The position numbers and the translations under genes are program-made. 58,811 bases of DNA from JBKECY01 sp047975025 (lineage in GTDB: Bacteria; Bacillota; Clostridia; Lachnospirales; Lachnospiraceae), in contig JBKECY010000027.1 of assembly GCA_047975025.1 (NCBI GenBank), forward strand, positions 1-58,811, read 5' to 3'. The notes under the pieces are model-generated. The model made no database searches. It was not told where the DNA came from and saw only the letters and a list, made by a program, of their open reading frames with translations. This document shows positions 9,247 through 17,189 of this stretch, one piece after another (positions within the stretch are counted from its first letter, which is position 1; every line of letters starts with the position of its first letter).

Positions 9247-9899
9247 GTCAGACATGAGGCAACAGCCCGATAAAGTTTTTCATTGTTCAGCACATAACTG
9301 CTGTGTGTCTCTCCTTGCAATATGGCCAGGGTACTGCCCTGAATGCACTCTGCCAGTGCTTTGGTATGCGCCGTCCGAATCAGATCCCGGCTGCCCGCCA
9401 GCACGTGGGTCGCTGTGCGAATGCCCGCCAGTTCCTCCGCTTTCATATGCGGTTCGGTCAGCATCATTTTGATCTCAGGTTTCCTGCCGGTCAGATAGGC
9501 GAGTGCCATCAGCACAATGGCCCACTTCTTCATCCCTGACGGATACATATTGGCTCCGCAGACAATCAGCCTGTCTAAAAGTTCCGGGTACTTCTGTGCC
9601 AGCAGCAGCCCAGTGATGCCTCCATCGCTAAAGCCCAGCAGGATTGGCTTTTCCAATCGTAATTCCCGAATCAGACCGTACATATCCTGCATCATTGCAT
9701 CATAGCTTATGGGATGACCGCTGCTGCTTTGTCCGTGGTTGCGGCTGTCTATGGCATAGACACTATACTGCCTGGACAGCTTTTGCACCAGTTCCCGAAA
9801 AATTGTATGATCCTCCCCGTTGCCATGCAGCAGCAGGATCGGCTGGCCCTTACCGGATTTTTCAAAAAAAATCTTAACCTCTTCTATTTGTACGAACAT
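9243..9899 (-). CDS. Alpha/beta hydrolase
   Basis: A 218-residue hydrolase of the alpha/beta fold: LLLHGNGEDHTIF gives the oxyanion HG motif, LGFSDGG the nucleophile elbow with the catalytic serine, VLAGSRDLI the acidic residue region and GETHSSYV the histidine. Substrate is unknown. The ATG at 9899 has GAGGAG in front; the longer frame up to 10046 runs through the PspC gene and is unlikely to be used. It is eleven bases downstream of the PspC gene and could be the last gene of the padR operon. Confidence 0.85.
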   Translation of the reverse strand: MFVQIEEVKIFFEKSGKGQPILLLHGNGEDHTIFRELVQKLSRQYSVYAIDSRNHGQSSSGHPISYDAMMQDMYGLIRELRLEKPILLGFSDGGITGLLLAQKYPELLDRLIVCGANMYPSGMKKWAIVLMALAYLTGRKPEIKMMLTEPHMKAEELAGIRTATHVLAGSRDLIRTAHTKALAECIQGSTLAILQGETHSSYVLNNEKLYRAVASCLT

Positions 9900-9909
9900 A
9901 CTTGCTCCT

Positions 9910-10092
9910 CTAGTTCGGAATGATAATAGCTGCAATAATGTAGGCTGGAATCCCGGCTCCGCCCAATACACACAATACGACCCATGCCAGACGCACCAGC
10001 GTCGGATCAATATCAAAGTACTCTGCGATACCGCCGCATACACCACAAAGCATATAGTTGACTGATGATTTATATAAACGTTTATTACTCAT
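9910..10092 (-). CDS. PspC domain membrane protein
   Basis: A 60-residue PspC-domain protein: LYKSSVNYMLCGVCGGIAEYF followed by DIDPTLVRLAWVV and a hydrophobic C-terminal helix rich in Ala/Ile. PspC proteins are inner-membrane sensors of envelope stress in proteobacteria; short stand-alone versions are frequent in Firmicutes. It overlaps the end of the DUF4097 gene by eight bases, pointing to translational coupling in the padR operon. Confidence 0.9.
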   Translation of the reverse strand: MSNKRLYKSSVNYMLCGVCGGIAEYFDIDPTLVRLAWVVLCVLGGAGIPAYIIAAIIIPN

Positions 10093-10951
10093 GGCTGTCC
10101 TCCTGCTCTAAAAATGAAATCTCAATTTCTCCTATACCGCATTCTGCCTCAATCTTGCGGCTCAGACTACTGTCGTGATCGCTCGCCTCGCCTCCGATGC
10201 CCCCAATCACAGAGTCACCAAGTGTGACACTGCCAATACCGCTTTTGACTGACCAGCTGTAATCTGACTTCTTTCCTGCCATTTCTACTTCGATCGAGCC
10301 TACACCGCATTCAAATCTGCTGTCGGTGCTGTCCAAATGTGCCAGTATAATCTCACCGGCGCCGACCGACCAGTCGGATTCATCCGCAGTAATGACTCCA
10401 TCTGCCTGCAGCGAACCGGCTCCGACTTCCACATCAAGTTCTCCGACGTTTAGTGTATCTATGCGTGCCTCACCGCCGCCAATCTCTATATCGGCTTTGG
10501 AAAGTGTCGTGTCCTCCGGCAGATAGAGCAATATCTCAGTGGATTGCCGCAGCCGGCTCTTGCTCTCAATCGTAAGTGTCCCATCGTCGCGACCGACCCG
10601 TACATTATTCTTATCCCCCTTCGTGACCTCGATATAGACTTCGTCCTTAGAAGTTTCCATAATCTGGATGGAACCTCTGTTGATGTCAACTTTTAGTTCG
10701 TCCGGAACCTGTATCTCTGAAAATGTGTACAGCGCATCTGAAGAATCTTCCGTATCCTCTGCTTCATATTCATCATTATCCGTATAATCATCGCTATAAT
10801 TGTACAGGTTAATACTAAAATCTCCCTGACGCAATGCGCTGTAAAACGTGCCCCAGCTTGCACCAAATGCTGCGCTGATACCAATGGCACACAAACCGAT
10901 CAAAACAAATACCAGTGCCAGAATCATACAAACTTTAAAAAACTTTTTCAT
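10085..10951 (-). CDS. DUF4097 family beta-strand repeat protein
   Basis: A 288-residue protein with an N-terminal membrane segment (MILALVFVLIGLCAIGISAAF) and an outer domain of short repeated beta strands: VDINRGSIQIM, IEIGGGEARIDTL, VEVGAGSLQADG, VGAGEIILAHL, CGVGSIEVEMAG, IGSVTLGDSVIGG, ECGIGEIEISF. This is the DUF4097 (adhesin-like beta-helix) pattern, often found beside DUF1700 and PadR genes. It overlaps the DUF1700 gene by four bases. Its role is unknown; envelope stress sensing is an inference from the neighbours. Confidence 0.88.
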   Translation of the reverse strand: MKKFFKVCMILALVFVLIGLCAIGISAAFGASWGTFYSALRQGDFSINLYNYSDDYTDNDEYEAEDTEDSSDALYTFSEIQVPDELKVDINRGSIQIMETSKDEVYIEVTKGDKNNVRVGRDDGTLTIESKSRLRQSTEILLYLPEDTTLSKADIEIGGGEARIDTLNVGELDVEVGAGSLQADGVITADESDWSVGAGEIILAHLDSTDSRFECGVGSIEVEMAGKKSDYSWSVKSGIGSVTLGDSVIGGIGGEASDHDSSLSRKIEAECGIGEIEISFLEQEDSHE

Positions 10952-11880
10952 GCCGCCTCACCCCTCTTCTTCCTGTGTAACAACCCCTGAATCCCAGACA
11001 CCACTGTCCTGAACAGCCAGGGCAGAAATCTGCCGACCAGAAGAACAAACACGGCCAGCATGACCAGTCCGAATGCCAGAATCAATAACCCGATTCCAAT
11101 TGACATAAACCCTTGCAGCGGATTGGTGATACTATATAGGACACCCATAATAATCATCCACACGCCGCCTGCAATCCCGGCTACAAATCCCGCTGCGATG
11201 GATACGACAACTGCTATCAGCGCCCCAATGACAGAAAATACGACACCGATCAGTGTACCTCCCACTCCTAAGAGTACCGGAGAAAGGAATACCAGTACGA
11301 TAATCAGCAAAATCACATTGCCATTGCTGCGTTTGCCTGCATGATATCCTCTGGCCGCCCGGTCGCCCTGCCCATTGCCTGTCGTACCATTTTGCCCGTT
11401 GGCGGTATTCTGTCCAGACGCGGTATATTGTCCATTCGCCGTATGCTGTCCATTCGCCGTATGTTGTCCATTCGCTGTGTTCTGTCCGGACGCCGTATGC
11501 TGTCCATTCGTGGTGTTCGCACCGGCTGTAGTATACGCGCCGTTTCGTCCCTGTGCCGTATTGGTTGAGCTCTGCCTGTACTGGCCTCTGGCTGTATTTC
11601 CTGTCCTGGTCGCTGGCTGATTATGGCTCTTGTCATTCTTGGTCTGAAATCCCCGCTCGGTATATTCTCCCGCATCGCGGTTCCCATTGCCCATGACATC
11701 AGCCTTGATAATCGCTGCCAGCTTGCCCGGGCTTCCCAGCTCCTGGATAATATGTGCCTCATTCTCCACACCGGCATCATCAAAATCATTATTATAGTAA
11801 AGCAATGCCTCCGCACGTTCACTTTCGGATATGCCACCCAGCATAGTTGCCAGCTGGTTCATAAACTCCGTTCTGTTCAT
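10948..11880 (-). CDS. DUF1700 family membrane protein with NGQ-type repeat
   Basis: The first 65 residues (MNRTEFMNQLATMLGGISESERAEALLYYNND, then IIQELGSPGKLAAII) match the DUF1700/HAAS domain that usually partners a PadR regulator. A hydrophilic stretch follows in which units such as TANGQH, TASGQN and TANGQY repeat (DNA 11390-11530), then four or so membrane helices (VILLIIVLVFLSPVLLGVGG onward) and a basic tail. The start at 11880 follows GAGGGAGGG. The repeat section is simple sequence and probably varies between strains. Confidence 0.88.
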   Translation of the reverse strand: MNRTEFMNQLATMLGGISESERAEALLYYNNDFDDAGVENEAHIIQELGSPGKLAAIIKADVMGNGNRDAGEYTERGFQTKNDKSHNQPATRTGNTARGQYRQSSTNTAQGRNGAYTTAGANTTNGQHTASGQNTANGQHTANGQHTANGQYTASGQNTANGQNGTTGNGQGDRAARGYHAGKRSNGNVILLIIVLVFLSPVLLGVGGTLIGVVFSVIGALIAVVVSIAAGFVAGIAGGVWMIIMGVLYSITNPLQGFMSIGIGLLILAFGLVMLAVFVLLVGRFLPWLFRTVVSGIQGLLHRKKRGEAA

Positions 11881-11884
11881 AATA

Positions 11885-12202
11885 TTAAATCCCTCCCTCA
11901 AACATCCTTGTAATCTTGGATGAGTAATTCTTCCACTCGACTTTGTACAGATTCAACTGTGCTGATCCTTTCTCCGTCACCTTGTAGTATCTGCGGTTCC
12001 TGCCGCCAAATTCCATATCGTAGGCCTCCAGACATTCATCCTTCTGCAGTCTGCGCAGCACCGGATACAGCGTGGATTCAGACACTTCCAGCACTTGCCG
12101 GACATCCTGCGTAATCTTATACCCATATGTCCCTTCCTTCTCCTTGGATACGACCACCAGAACGATGGCATCCAACAGAGCCGCGCCCGTATTAAAGATC
12201 AT
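11885..12202 (-). CDS. PadR family transcriptional regulator
   Basis: A 105-residue winged-helix regulator: GYKITQDVRQVLEVSESTLYPVLRRLQKDECLEAY is the recognition-helix region, YDMEFGGRNRRYYKVTEKG the wing, then a short dimer helix. It is the first gene of the operon with DUF1700, DUF4097 and PspC, the usual company of this PadR subgroup. A palindrome in its own promoter suggests autorepression. Confidence 0.92.
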   Translation of the reverse strand: MIFNTGAALLDAIVLVVVSKEKEGTYGYKITQDVRQVLEVSESTLYPVLRRLQKDECLEAYDMEFGGRNRRYYKVTEKGSAQLNLYKVEWKNYSSKITRMFEGGI

Positions 12203-12274
12203 GAAAACACTCCTCTCACTTCTATTAGCTATTTTTAAAACAGTATTATTTTAAAACCAGTATTATTTCTATGG

Positions 12275-12307
12275 CAATATTATATGTTGTATAATATTGT
12301 TTGTCAA
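12275..12307 (-). promoter_or_regulatory. padR operon promoter with operator palindrome
   Basis: TTGACA (12302-12307) and TATAAT (12279-12284) are 17 bases apart, both perfect consensus. A perfect inverted repeat, arms CAATATTATA and TATAATATTG with five bases between (12275-12299), covers the -10 box and most of the spacer, so a bound dimer would block RNA polymerase. Downstream, CAGTATTATT occurs twice (12241-12250, 12258-12267) as a direct repeat 17 bases apart. The cognate protein is most likely the PadR regulator itself (inference). Confidence 0.75.
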
Positions 12308-12353
12308 GCTATATTATACATATTTTAATATCTTTTTACCGCAATTTTATGTA

Positions 12354-12386
12354 CAAAAAAACAACAGGCTGCTTTGGCCCGTTGTT
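12354..12386 (-). terminator. Terminator after the C1 peptidase gene
   Basis: A nine-pair stem (arms 12360-12368 and 12378-12386, one G-U pair) followed on the minus strand by a run of U, 22 bases after the peptidase stop. Confidence 0.75.
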
Positions 12387-12407
12387 CTCCTGCATCACGA
12401 TTCACTT

Positions 12408-15053
12408 TTAAGATACGCCATACCATGCGATACCTTCATAAAGCCAGCCAAGGCTTACCAGCTGTGCGCGTTCCGTTACACTCTGCGTATAATGGTGTGC
12501 GCCAGCTTCAAACTGCCCCTTGGCATTCTTATTATAGAGTCGGTACAGCGGTACACTCTTCTCAGTATCCGAGTACCAGCCAATACCTTCATTCTTCCAG
12601 CCAAGTCCGAGCAGCGTATCGCGCTCTGCCGTACTCATTGTATAATGGTGTTCCCCACTGTTCTTATTATAGACACGATAGACCGGGGTACCGACTTTGG
12701 GTGCCTTCCATGCAATTCCTTCATATTTCCATCCGGCGGCAATCAGTGTATCGCGCTCCGCCGAGGACTTCGTATAAAAATGCTCGCCGTTATTCGCATT
12801 ATAGACCCGGTACATATTTTCCGTCTGTACAGTCCAGTGTGCATACAGCGTCTGCGCTTTGGTCAACTGCACGATGGTGGCCGTTGTCACCCGGGTGCCT
12901 CCTGTCTTCGCCGTATACCAGCCCTGGAATGTATAGTTACTGCGTACCGGAGTGGACGGAAGCTTATAGGCCTTGCCATACGTCTGTGTCACGACTGCCT
13001 TGGCGGCAGAGTTTACGGTTCCCCCGTTCGCATCAAAGGTCACGTTGTAGGTCGGTGTGGCGGTCGGTGTCGCTGTTACTGTAGGGGTAGCTGTTGCCGT
13101 TGGTGTAGTCGTTGGTTTGGCCGTTGCTGTTGGCGTTGGTGTGGCTGTCGGCGTTGGTGTTGCCGTTGCAGTGGCTGTTGGTGTAGGCGTAGTCGTGGCT
13201 GTTGGTGTAGCCGTTGCAGCAATCGTCGGGGTGGGGGTTGCTGTTGGCGTTGCTGTTGGTGCTGTGGTTCCCTGTATTGATGCATCAGATACCGTAACCG
13301 CCTTAATATTCACCGGAGCCGCTACTGAAGACCAGTTGCCCGGTGCCAAAGTGGCAGCCTGCTGCTTCGACACATAGGTTTCGGAAGTGCACGATGCCCC
13401 CACAAAGCTTGAAACCCAATTCTCCACAGGAACCATACCGGATGTATACTCAGCGATAATCGCAAATTTTGTATTGGCGGGAATCGCATAGTCTGTTACA
13501 TCAACCGTATAATAACCGGCTCCAAATGAGGCCTCCTCAGTACCTATCTCGATCGCCGTTTCCAGCGAATTTTTCACATTTCCCTCTTCAACCGTCAAAT
13601 CAAGATATAACTGCACCGTCTCATTTAACTCCGGAATCACCACCTTCACCTCTGTTAATGTCTCGGCCGAGGAAGAAGATGTGAATACAGCGGCGGCATA
13701 AACGGCTGCATCTGTTGTATAAGGTACATATACATTCGAGAAACCATGTTTATCGTATTCGTATACCGTCTCGGTGGTGTCGGCCGGTACCGGTGTACCA
13801 AATGCATACGTCCCATGACCCACATAGATATCTTCATAGGAAACCCAGAAATATCCTGCCTGTCCAAAGGAGGTTCCCCAGCTATTTTTAATCAACCACG
13901 CCCCATTAGATATGGGCTGACCAAAGCTGGAAAAATTCGTACTTGCATAGTTGTCGTCCCAGCCCACAATTGTCACCATATGGTTTGCCGCGGGTACAGA
14001 ACTCGCATCTGAGGTTCCTACATAATAGGCCGATGTTGTCTTATTATAACTCCCTGTTATATCTGAAGTACTTGAGCGGTTTCCCAGTATATCCGAATTA
14101 CAATAGATGGGCGTGACAATGGCTCCCCATTGCTCCACTGCTTCTTTCATTGCTTCAATATCCTGTGAGGATACGGTTGTTTTAGCTTCATTAGAAGCAT
14201 AGTTCTCTGTAATCTGATATACACCGGGCACTGTGTAAGTGACCGATTTCGAGCTTGTCGCTGCTAAGGTTCGTAATGGAAATGTCACACTGCTGTTCGT
14301 ATAGGAAAATTGCGGATCTTCCGACTCCAGCACCAAGCCCTGCAATGAACCGCGCATTGCATACGCCATCACAATTTCCGCATTGCCGCCTCCATCCGGT
14401 GTCCTGTTAAACCCATAGGCATTTCCATAGGTGCCTTCCAGCGTATACATGCTCAGTGCATACCCTGTGTGAAAAGGGGAAAAGACAACATTGGTGCTCC
14501 CTGTCGATTTTGCCAGAGAGGCTTCGCAGGCCGCCATTGTGGCAAATGCCCAGCAAAGACCTGTCTGCTGCTGATCCCTGACAGGGGTTTGATATAAGAT
14601 ATTGTATGGATCACTGTTATATGAGGTAGCCGGTGCCGCTCGGAGTACCGCCGAACGCTCCGAACGTTCCGGCTGCTCCGGCCACTCCACACCACTGGTA
14701 ATATAACCGGTCTGATAGTTGGCCGTCTCCTCAACCGTTTCTTCTGCTGTCTCTTCAACTGCCTGTGTCTCCTGAACTTGCGCTTCCGGTACCGGAGTTA
14801 CCGTTTCGTCTGCCTGCGGGGTCTCCGTTGCTGTCTCTTGATCTGCAATCGGTTCCTCCGCAGTATCCGCAGCCTTGTCTGTCACTGCTATTGTTTCAGT
14901 AGCTGTCACCTCGGATGTACTTTCAACAGTGCTTTCCGCAGGTGTATCGGCCTGCAAAATACTTTGTGTATTTCCCATCATGCTAAGTATCACTAACAGC
15001 ACTACCAAAAGTCTGGCTGGCTTTATAAGGTGTTTCCTGTAATGATGCTTCAT
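12408..15053 (-). CDS. Secreted C1 papain-like peptidase with lectin-like, InlB and DUF5648 modules
   Basis: An 881-residue exported protein. Order: signal peptide (to about 35); Thr/Glu-rich linker; C1 cysteine peptidase with Cys167 (QQQTGLCWAFA), His358 (ANHMVTIVGWDD) and Asn390 (LIKNSWGTSFG); a lectin-like domain of the kind seen in cell-wall C1 proteases (about 440-600); a Thr/Pro/Ala repeat linker (about 600-665, GC-rich simple DNA at 13060-13260); one InlB/Listeria-Bacteroides repeat (VTFDANGGTV to LYAHW); and three DUF5648 units (MYRVYNANNGEHFYT, VYRVYNKNSGEHHYT, LYRLYNKN) to the end. No LPXTG tail is present, so DUF5648 or the InlB repeat may hold it at the surface. Start ATG follows AAAGGA. 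Confidence 0.9.
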   Translation of the reverse strand: MKHHYRKHLIKPARLLVVLLVILSMMGNTQSILQADTPAESTVESTSEVTATETIAVTDKAADTAEEPIADQETATETPQADETVTPVPEAQVQETQAVEETAEETVEETANYQTGYITSGVEWPEQPERSERSAVLRAAPATSYNSDPYNILYQTPVRDQQQTGLCWAFATMAACEASLAKSTGSTNVVFSPFHTGYALSMYTLEGTYGNAYGFNRTPDGGGNAEIVMAYAMRGSLQGLVLESEDPQFSYTNSSVTFPLRTLAATSSKSVTYTVPGVYQITENYASNEAKTTVSSQDIEAMKEAVEQWGAIVTPIYCNSDILGNRSSTSDITGSYNKTTSAYYVGTSDASSVPAANHMVTIVGWDDNYASTNFSSFGQPISNGAWLIKNSWGTSFGQAGYFWVSYEDIYVGHGTYAFGTPVPADTTETVYEYDKHGFSNVYVPYTTDAAVYAAAVFTSSSSAETLTEVKVVIPELNETVQLYLDLTVEEGNVKNSLETAIEIGTEEASFGAGYYTVDVTDYAIPANTKFAIIAEYTSGMVPVENWVSSFVGASCTSETYVSKQQAATLAPGNWSSVAAPVNIKAVTVSDASIQGTTAPTATPTATPTPTIAATATPTATTTPTPTATATATPTPTATPTPTATAKPTTTPTATATPTVTATPTATPTYNVTFDANGGTVNSAAKAVVTQTYGKAYKLPSTPVRSNYTFQGWYTAKTGGTRVTTATIVQLTKAQTLYAHWTVQTENMYRVYNANNGEHFYTKSSAERDTLIAAGWKYEGIAWKAPKVGTPVYRVYNKNSGEHHYTMSTAERDTLLGLGWKNEGIGWYSDTEKSVPLYRLYNKNAKGQFEAGAHHYTQSVTERAQLVSLGWLYEGIAWYGVS

Positions 15054-15234
15054 CTGTGTTTTCCTTTCTCGGGCGGTTCTTTGTAAGATATTTCCCCCAT
15101 TATACTGTAATATCCGGAATAATCCACCCTGATTTTGAAATTTTATTGATTTTATTTATCACTGGGGGGTCATGCAAGCATTTCTTCATCAAATTGAACA
15201 ATAGAGTATTTTATCAGATTTTAGTCCTATCTGT

Positions 15235-15316
15235 ATTATACAGCAAATTCTCCTCTTTATTTCCTCCAACGTTTTCACTATGCTATGAAGTGTCTGCACG
15301 TTTTCTTATAGGTACG
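15235..15316 (-). promoter_or_regulatory. C1 peptidase promoter with shared upstream element
   Basis: TATAAT at 15235-15240 has no recognisable -35 box 17 bases upstream. About 55 bases further upstream lies CGTACCTATAAGAAAACGTGCA in two parts, CGTACCTATAA then GAAAACGTGCA (15295-15316), nearly the same as an element in the same place before the adhesin gene (20639-20660). The pattern looks like an activator site with an activator-dependent promoter. The rest of the 15054-15421 gap is AT-rich leader (about 180 bases) and holds no other recognisable gene. Confidence 0.5.
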
Positions 15317-15340
15317 TAATTCCTGAAGTATTTTCCCTCT

Positions 15341-15387
15341 CAAAAAAGCAAAAGCGACAGCTTTGATTTCTCAAAACTGCCGCTTTT
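15341..15387 (-). terminator. Terminator after the ClbS-like gene
   Basis: A 17-pair stem with G-U pairs (arms 15350-15366 and 15371-15387), loop GAAA on the minus strand, then GCTTTTTTG; it ends the ClbS-like gene transcript. Confidence 0.8.
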
Positions 15388-15421
15388 CCGGTATTACAAC
15401 AGATACAGGCGAATACTATAA

Positions 15422-15967
15422 TTACACCTTACCTTTAAATATTTTATCATGTGCCTTGATTTTTTTAATTGCCCAGTCATAGTGGCTGGCTGTCGAAGAA
15501 ACACAATAGCTGCCGAGTGTAGAAGTTCCTGTCCATGTAAGGCTCCCTTTGACAAACAACTCGTCGTTAGAAAAGCCATCTATCATGTGCATCACACTGC
15601 TGTGACTTTCTTGCAGCATTTCTACTGCGTTGTCGAGTGTTGTGTTCTGATGTTTTTTCCAGAATCCGACATTCATCTGCCCATAGGTTCTCCAATTATA
15701 GGGTCGAGGAAGGAACGGCTTTTTGTCGCCGCTTTGGTTCGCTTTGACCCAATTCAGCAACAACTGGTGCCACTCGTATAGGTGCACAAGTACATCCCGC
15801 AGATTCTTATCTCGCTGCCAATGCGCTTCCTTTTGTTTCGTCATATCTCCAAAATCAAAAGCCGCATTTTTCTCCTCTTCTGTCATCGCATCAATAAGTG
15901 CCCACATCTTTTCAAATTGTTCATTTGCTGCGCTGATTAGGTCCTGTTTTGTTGCTGCTCTTGCCAT
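15422..15967 (-). CDS. ClbS/DfsB family four-helix bundle protein
   Basis: A 181-residue protein of the DinB-like ClbS/DfsB family: LISAANEQFEKMWALIDAMTEEEK at the N-terminus, DKNLRDVLVHLYEWHQLLLNWV, the PYNWRTYGQMN segment and a C-terminal STASHYDWAIKKIKAH. ClbS from colibactin producers hydrolyses the colibactin warhead; most relatives, including this one, have no assigned substrate. The start at 15967 has GGAGGT seven bases before it; the frame is open five codons further up. Flanked by its own terminator, so probably monocistronic. Confidence 0.85.
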   Translation of the reverse strand: MARAATKQDLISAANEQFEKMWALIDAMTEEEKNAAFDFGDMTKQKEAHWQRDKNLRDVLVHLYEWHQLLLNWVKANQSGDKKPFLPRPYNWRTYGQMNVGFWKKHQNTTLDNAVEMLQESHSSVMHMIDGFSNDELFVKGSLTWTGTSTLGSYCVSSTASHYDWAIKKIKAHDKIFKGKV

Positions 15968-16103
15968 CGCCCGTACCTCCATCTATGTTTTCCCTTAACT
16001 ACTTTATTATATAACATATCAGGCGATATGAGTACGTCATGTGACAAAATATTCTTTTATACTCTTTATTATTTCCACAGCGCAGACAGCGGTACGGATG
16101 ACC

Positions 16104-16205
16104 TTAATATTCGTTCTCTTCCTTGTGCCTGATACATGTTACGATGCCCACTGCCAGCGCTCCCACGATGGTGACCGCCGCCAAAACCTTCAGTATTGTT
16201 CCCAT
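16104..16205 (-). CDS. Very small membrane protein, 33 residues
   Basis: A 33-codon frame starting two bases after the stop of the 71-aa gene, with AAGGGA before the ATG. The product has one hydrophobic helix (LKVLAAVTIVGALAVGIVTCI) and a charged tail RHKEENEY. Spacing and hydrophobicity suggest a real small membrane protein co-made with its neighbour; no family recognised. Confidence 0.55.
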   Translation of the reverse strand: MGTILKVLAAVTIVGALAVGIVTCIRHKEENEY

Positions 16206-16207
16206 AA

Positions 16208-16423
16208 TTATTCCCTTTCTAAAAAAGTATCTACGAATTTATCTTCCACTTTTTTGTATGCGCCTACAACAGTTTCTTCTACCTTGTGATATCCCTTGAT
16301 CACCTTTTCTCCTGTCTTGCCTACTTTCATTGTATATCCTGTCGGACTCTCTACATCTTCTTCCAAAAATTGCTCCGTAAATTTTTCCTGCAGCTTCTTA
16401 TATGCACTACTTGATTTTTCCAT
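16208..16423 (-). CDS. Small charged helical protein, 71 residues
   Basis: A 71-residue protein with two similar segments, AYKKLQEKFTEQFLE at residues about 7-21 and AYKKVEDKFVDTFLE near the C-terminus, i.e. an internal repeat of an amphipathic helix. Between them is VGKTGEKVIKGYHKVEETVVG. GGAGG-like AGGAAAG precedes the ATG. No family recognised. It forms a two-gene unit with the 33-residue membrane protein. Confidence 0.65.
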   Translation of the reverse strand: MEKSSSAYKKLQEKFTEQFLEEDVESPTGYTMKVGKTGEKVIKGYHKVEETVVGAYKKVEDKFVDTFLERE

Positions 16424-16545
16424 AACTTTCCTCCATAAGGTATGATCTATTTGTTATAGTAACCTTATGCTTTATGTGTTTATGTTTTATTCAAGTATTG
16501 TTTGAGAATCGTTAATTATGGTTTGTTTTATACGTGCATGCTTCA

Positions 16546-16579
16546 TAAAAGACACCCCCGGGAATCTCCGGAGATGTCT
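16546..16579 (-). terminator. Terminator after the DUF5648 remnant
   Basis: A 12-pair stem with G-U pairs (arms 16550-16561 and 16568-16579) followed on the minus strand by TTTTAT. Confidence 0.65.
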
Positions 16580-16612
16580 CTCATCTTATCTCTTATTTAT
16601 CTAATTGTACTC

Positions 16613-16746
16613 TTAAGCTCCTGCCGGATACCAGGCCAGTCCCTCATACTTCCAGCCGATGACTGGCAGACAATCTCTTTTTCTTATATCCATCGTGTAG
16701 AGATGCTTTCCGCTGTTCGGATTGTACAGGCAGTATACGGCTGTCA
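16613..16746 (-). pseudogene. DUF5648 C-terminal fragment (surface-protein remnant)
   Basis: In one minus frame the sequence reads AVYCLYNPNSGKHLYTMD, then CLPVIGWKYEGLAWYPAGA and a stop, which matches one DUF5648 unit of the neighbouring C1 peptidase (YRVYNKNSGEHHYTMS ... GWKNEGIGWYS). A TGA lies just upstream in the same frame, and the upstream 100 bases are open in another frame (MGKKIKPMAKINPKIKVDK, start 16856), so this looks like the frameshifted or truncated end of a former surface-protein gene. A short ORF from the internal ATG (MTAVYC) cannot be excluded. Confidence 0.6.
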
Positions 16747-16856
16747 TCTTCACTTTTCACCGGCCATACAAGGTCTGCTCTTTTTGCGGTTGTCAACAGC
16801 TTGTCAACTTTTATTTTCGGGTTAATCTTCGCCATCGGCTTGATTTTTTTACCCAT

Positions 16857-17189
16857 GAGATACTCACTCTCATTCCAGGTGGCTGAAAGCCCAAAATTAT
16901 GGCCCCCTCTAAAACTCGATTTGAAACTGGAATTTTTAAAAATTTCCGCTTTCCGATGATTTTAGGGTGAAATCATCGGATTTTGGGCGGACTCACCCTA
17001 TGAAATCAGATTCAGTCGTCGATTTGTTTTGACGTAGCAGATGTCAAATATGCACTATCTGTATAAAAAAGGCGGTGTGGTAATTCAAATGGAGTCCAAG
17101 TTTCAGGGAACAGGAAATCTGCCACTTACCCCCAGCATGTTATCCTGGGGGTAAGTGTTTCATATATTGTCTGGCAAGGTTGCTAGTGC
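16857..17189. other. Non-coding spacer with two inverted repeats
   Basis: No credible gene. A perfect 10-bp hairpin CCGATGATTT / AAATCATCGG sits near 16953-16979, and a second inverted pair AGGGTGA / TCACCCT overlaps it. At 17124-17156 a perfect 12-bp stem (ACTTACCCCCAG / CTGGGGGTAAGT, 9-base loop) follows the adhesin stop and may end its transcript, though the minus strand has no U-run after it. The spacer may be the scar of a lost mobile element, but I recognise no insertion-sequence end. Confidence 0.4.

Noticed and set aside
11390..11530. CRISPR-like repeat array
   Set aside because: Short in-frame repeats encoding TANGQH-type units within the DUF1700 gene; no spacers.
13057..13377. Val/Gly/Ala-rich ORF on the plus strand
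   Set aside because: Opposite-strand shadow of the Thr/Pro linker of the C1 peptidase.
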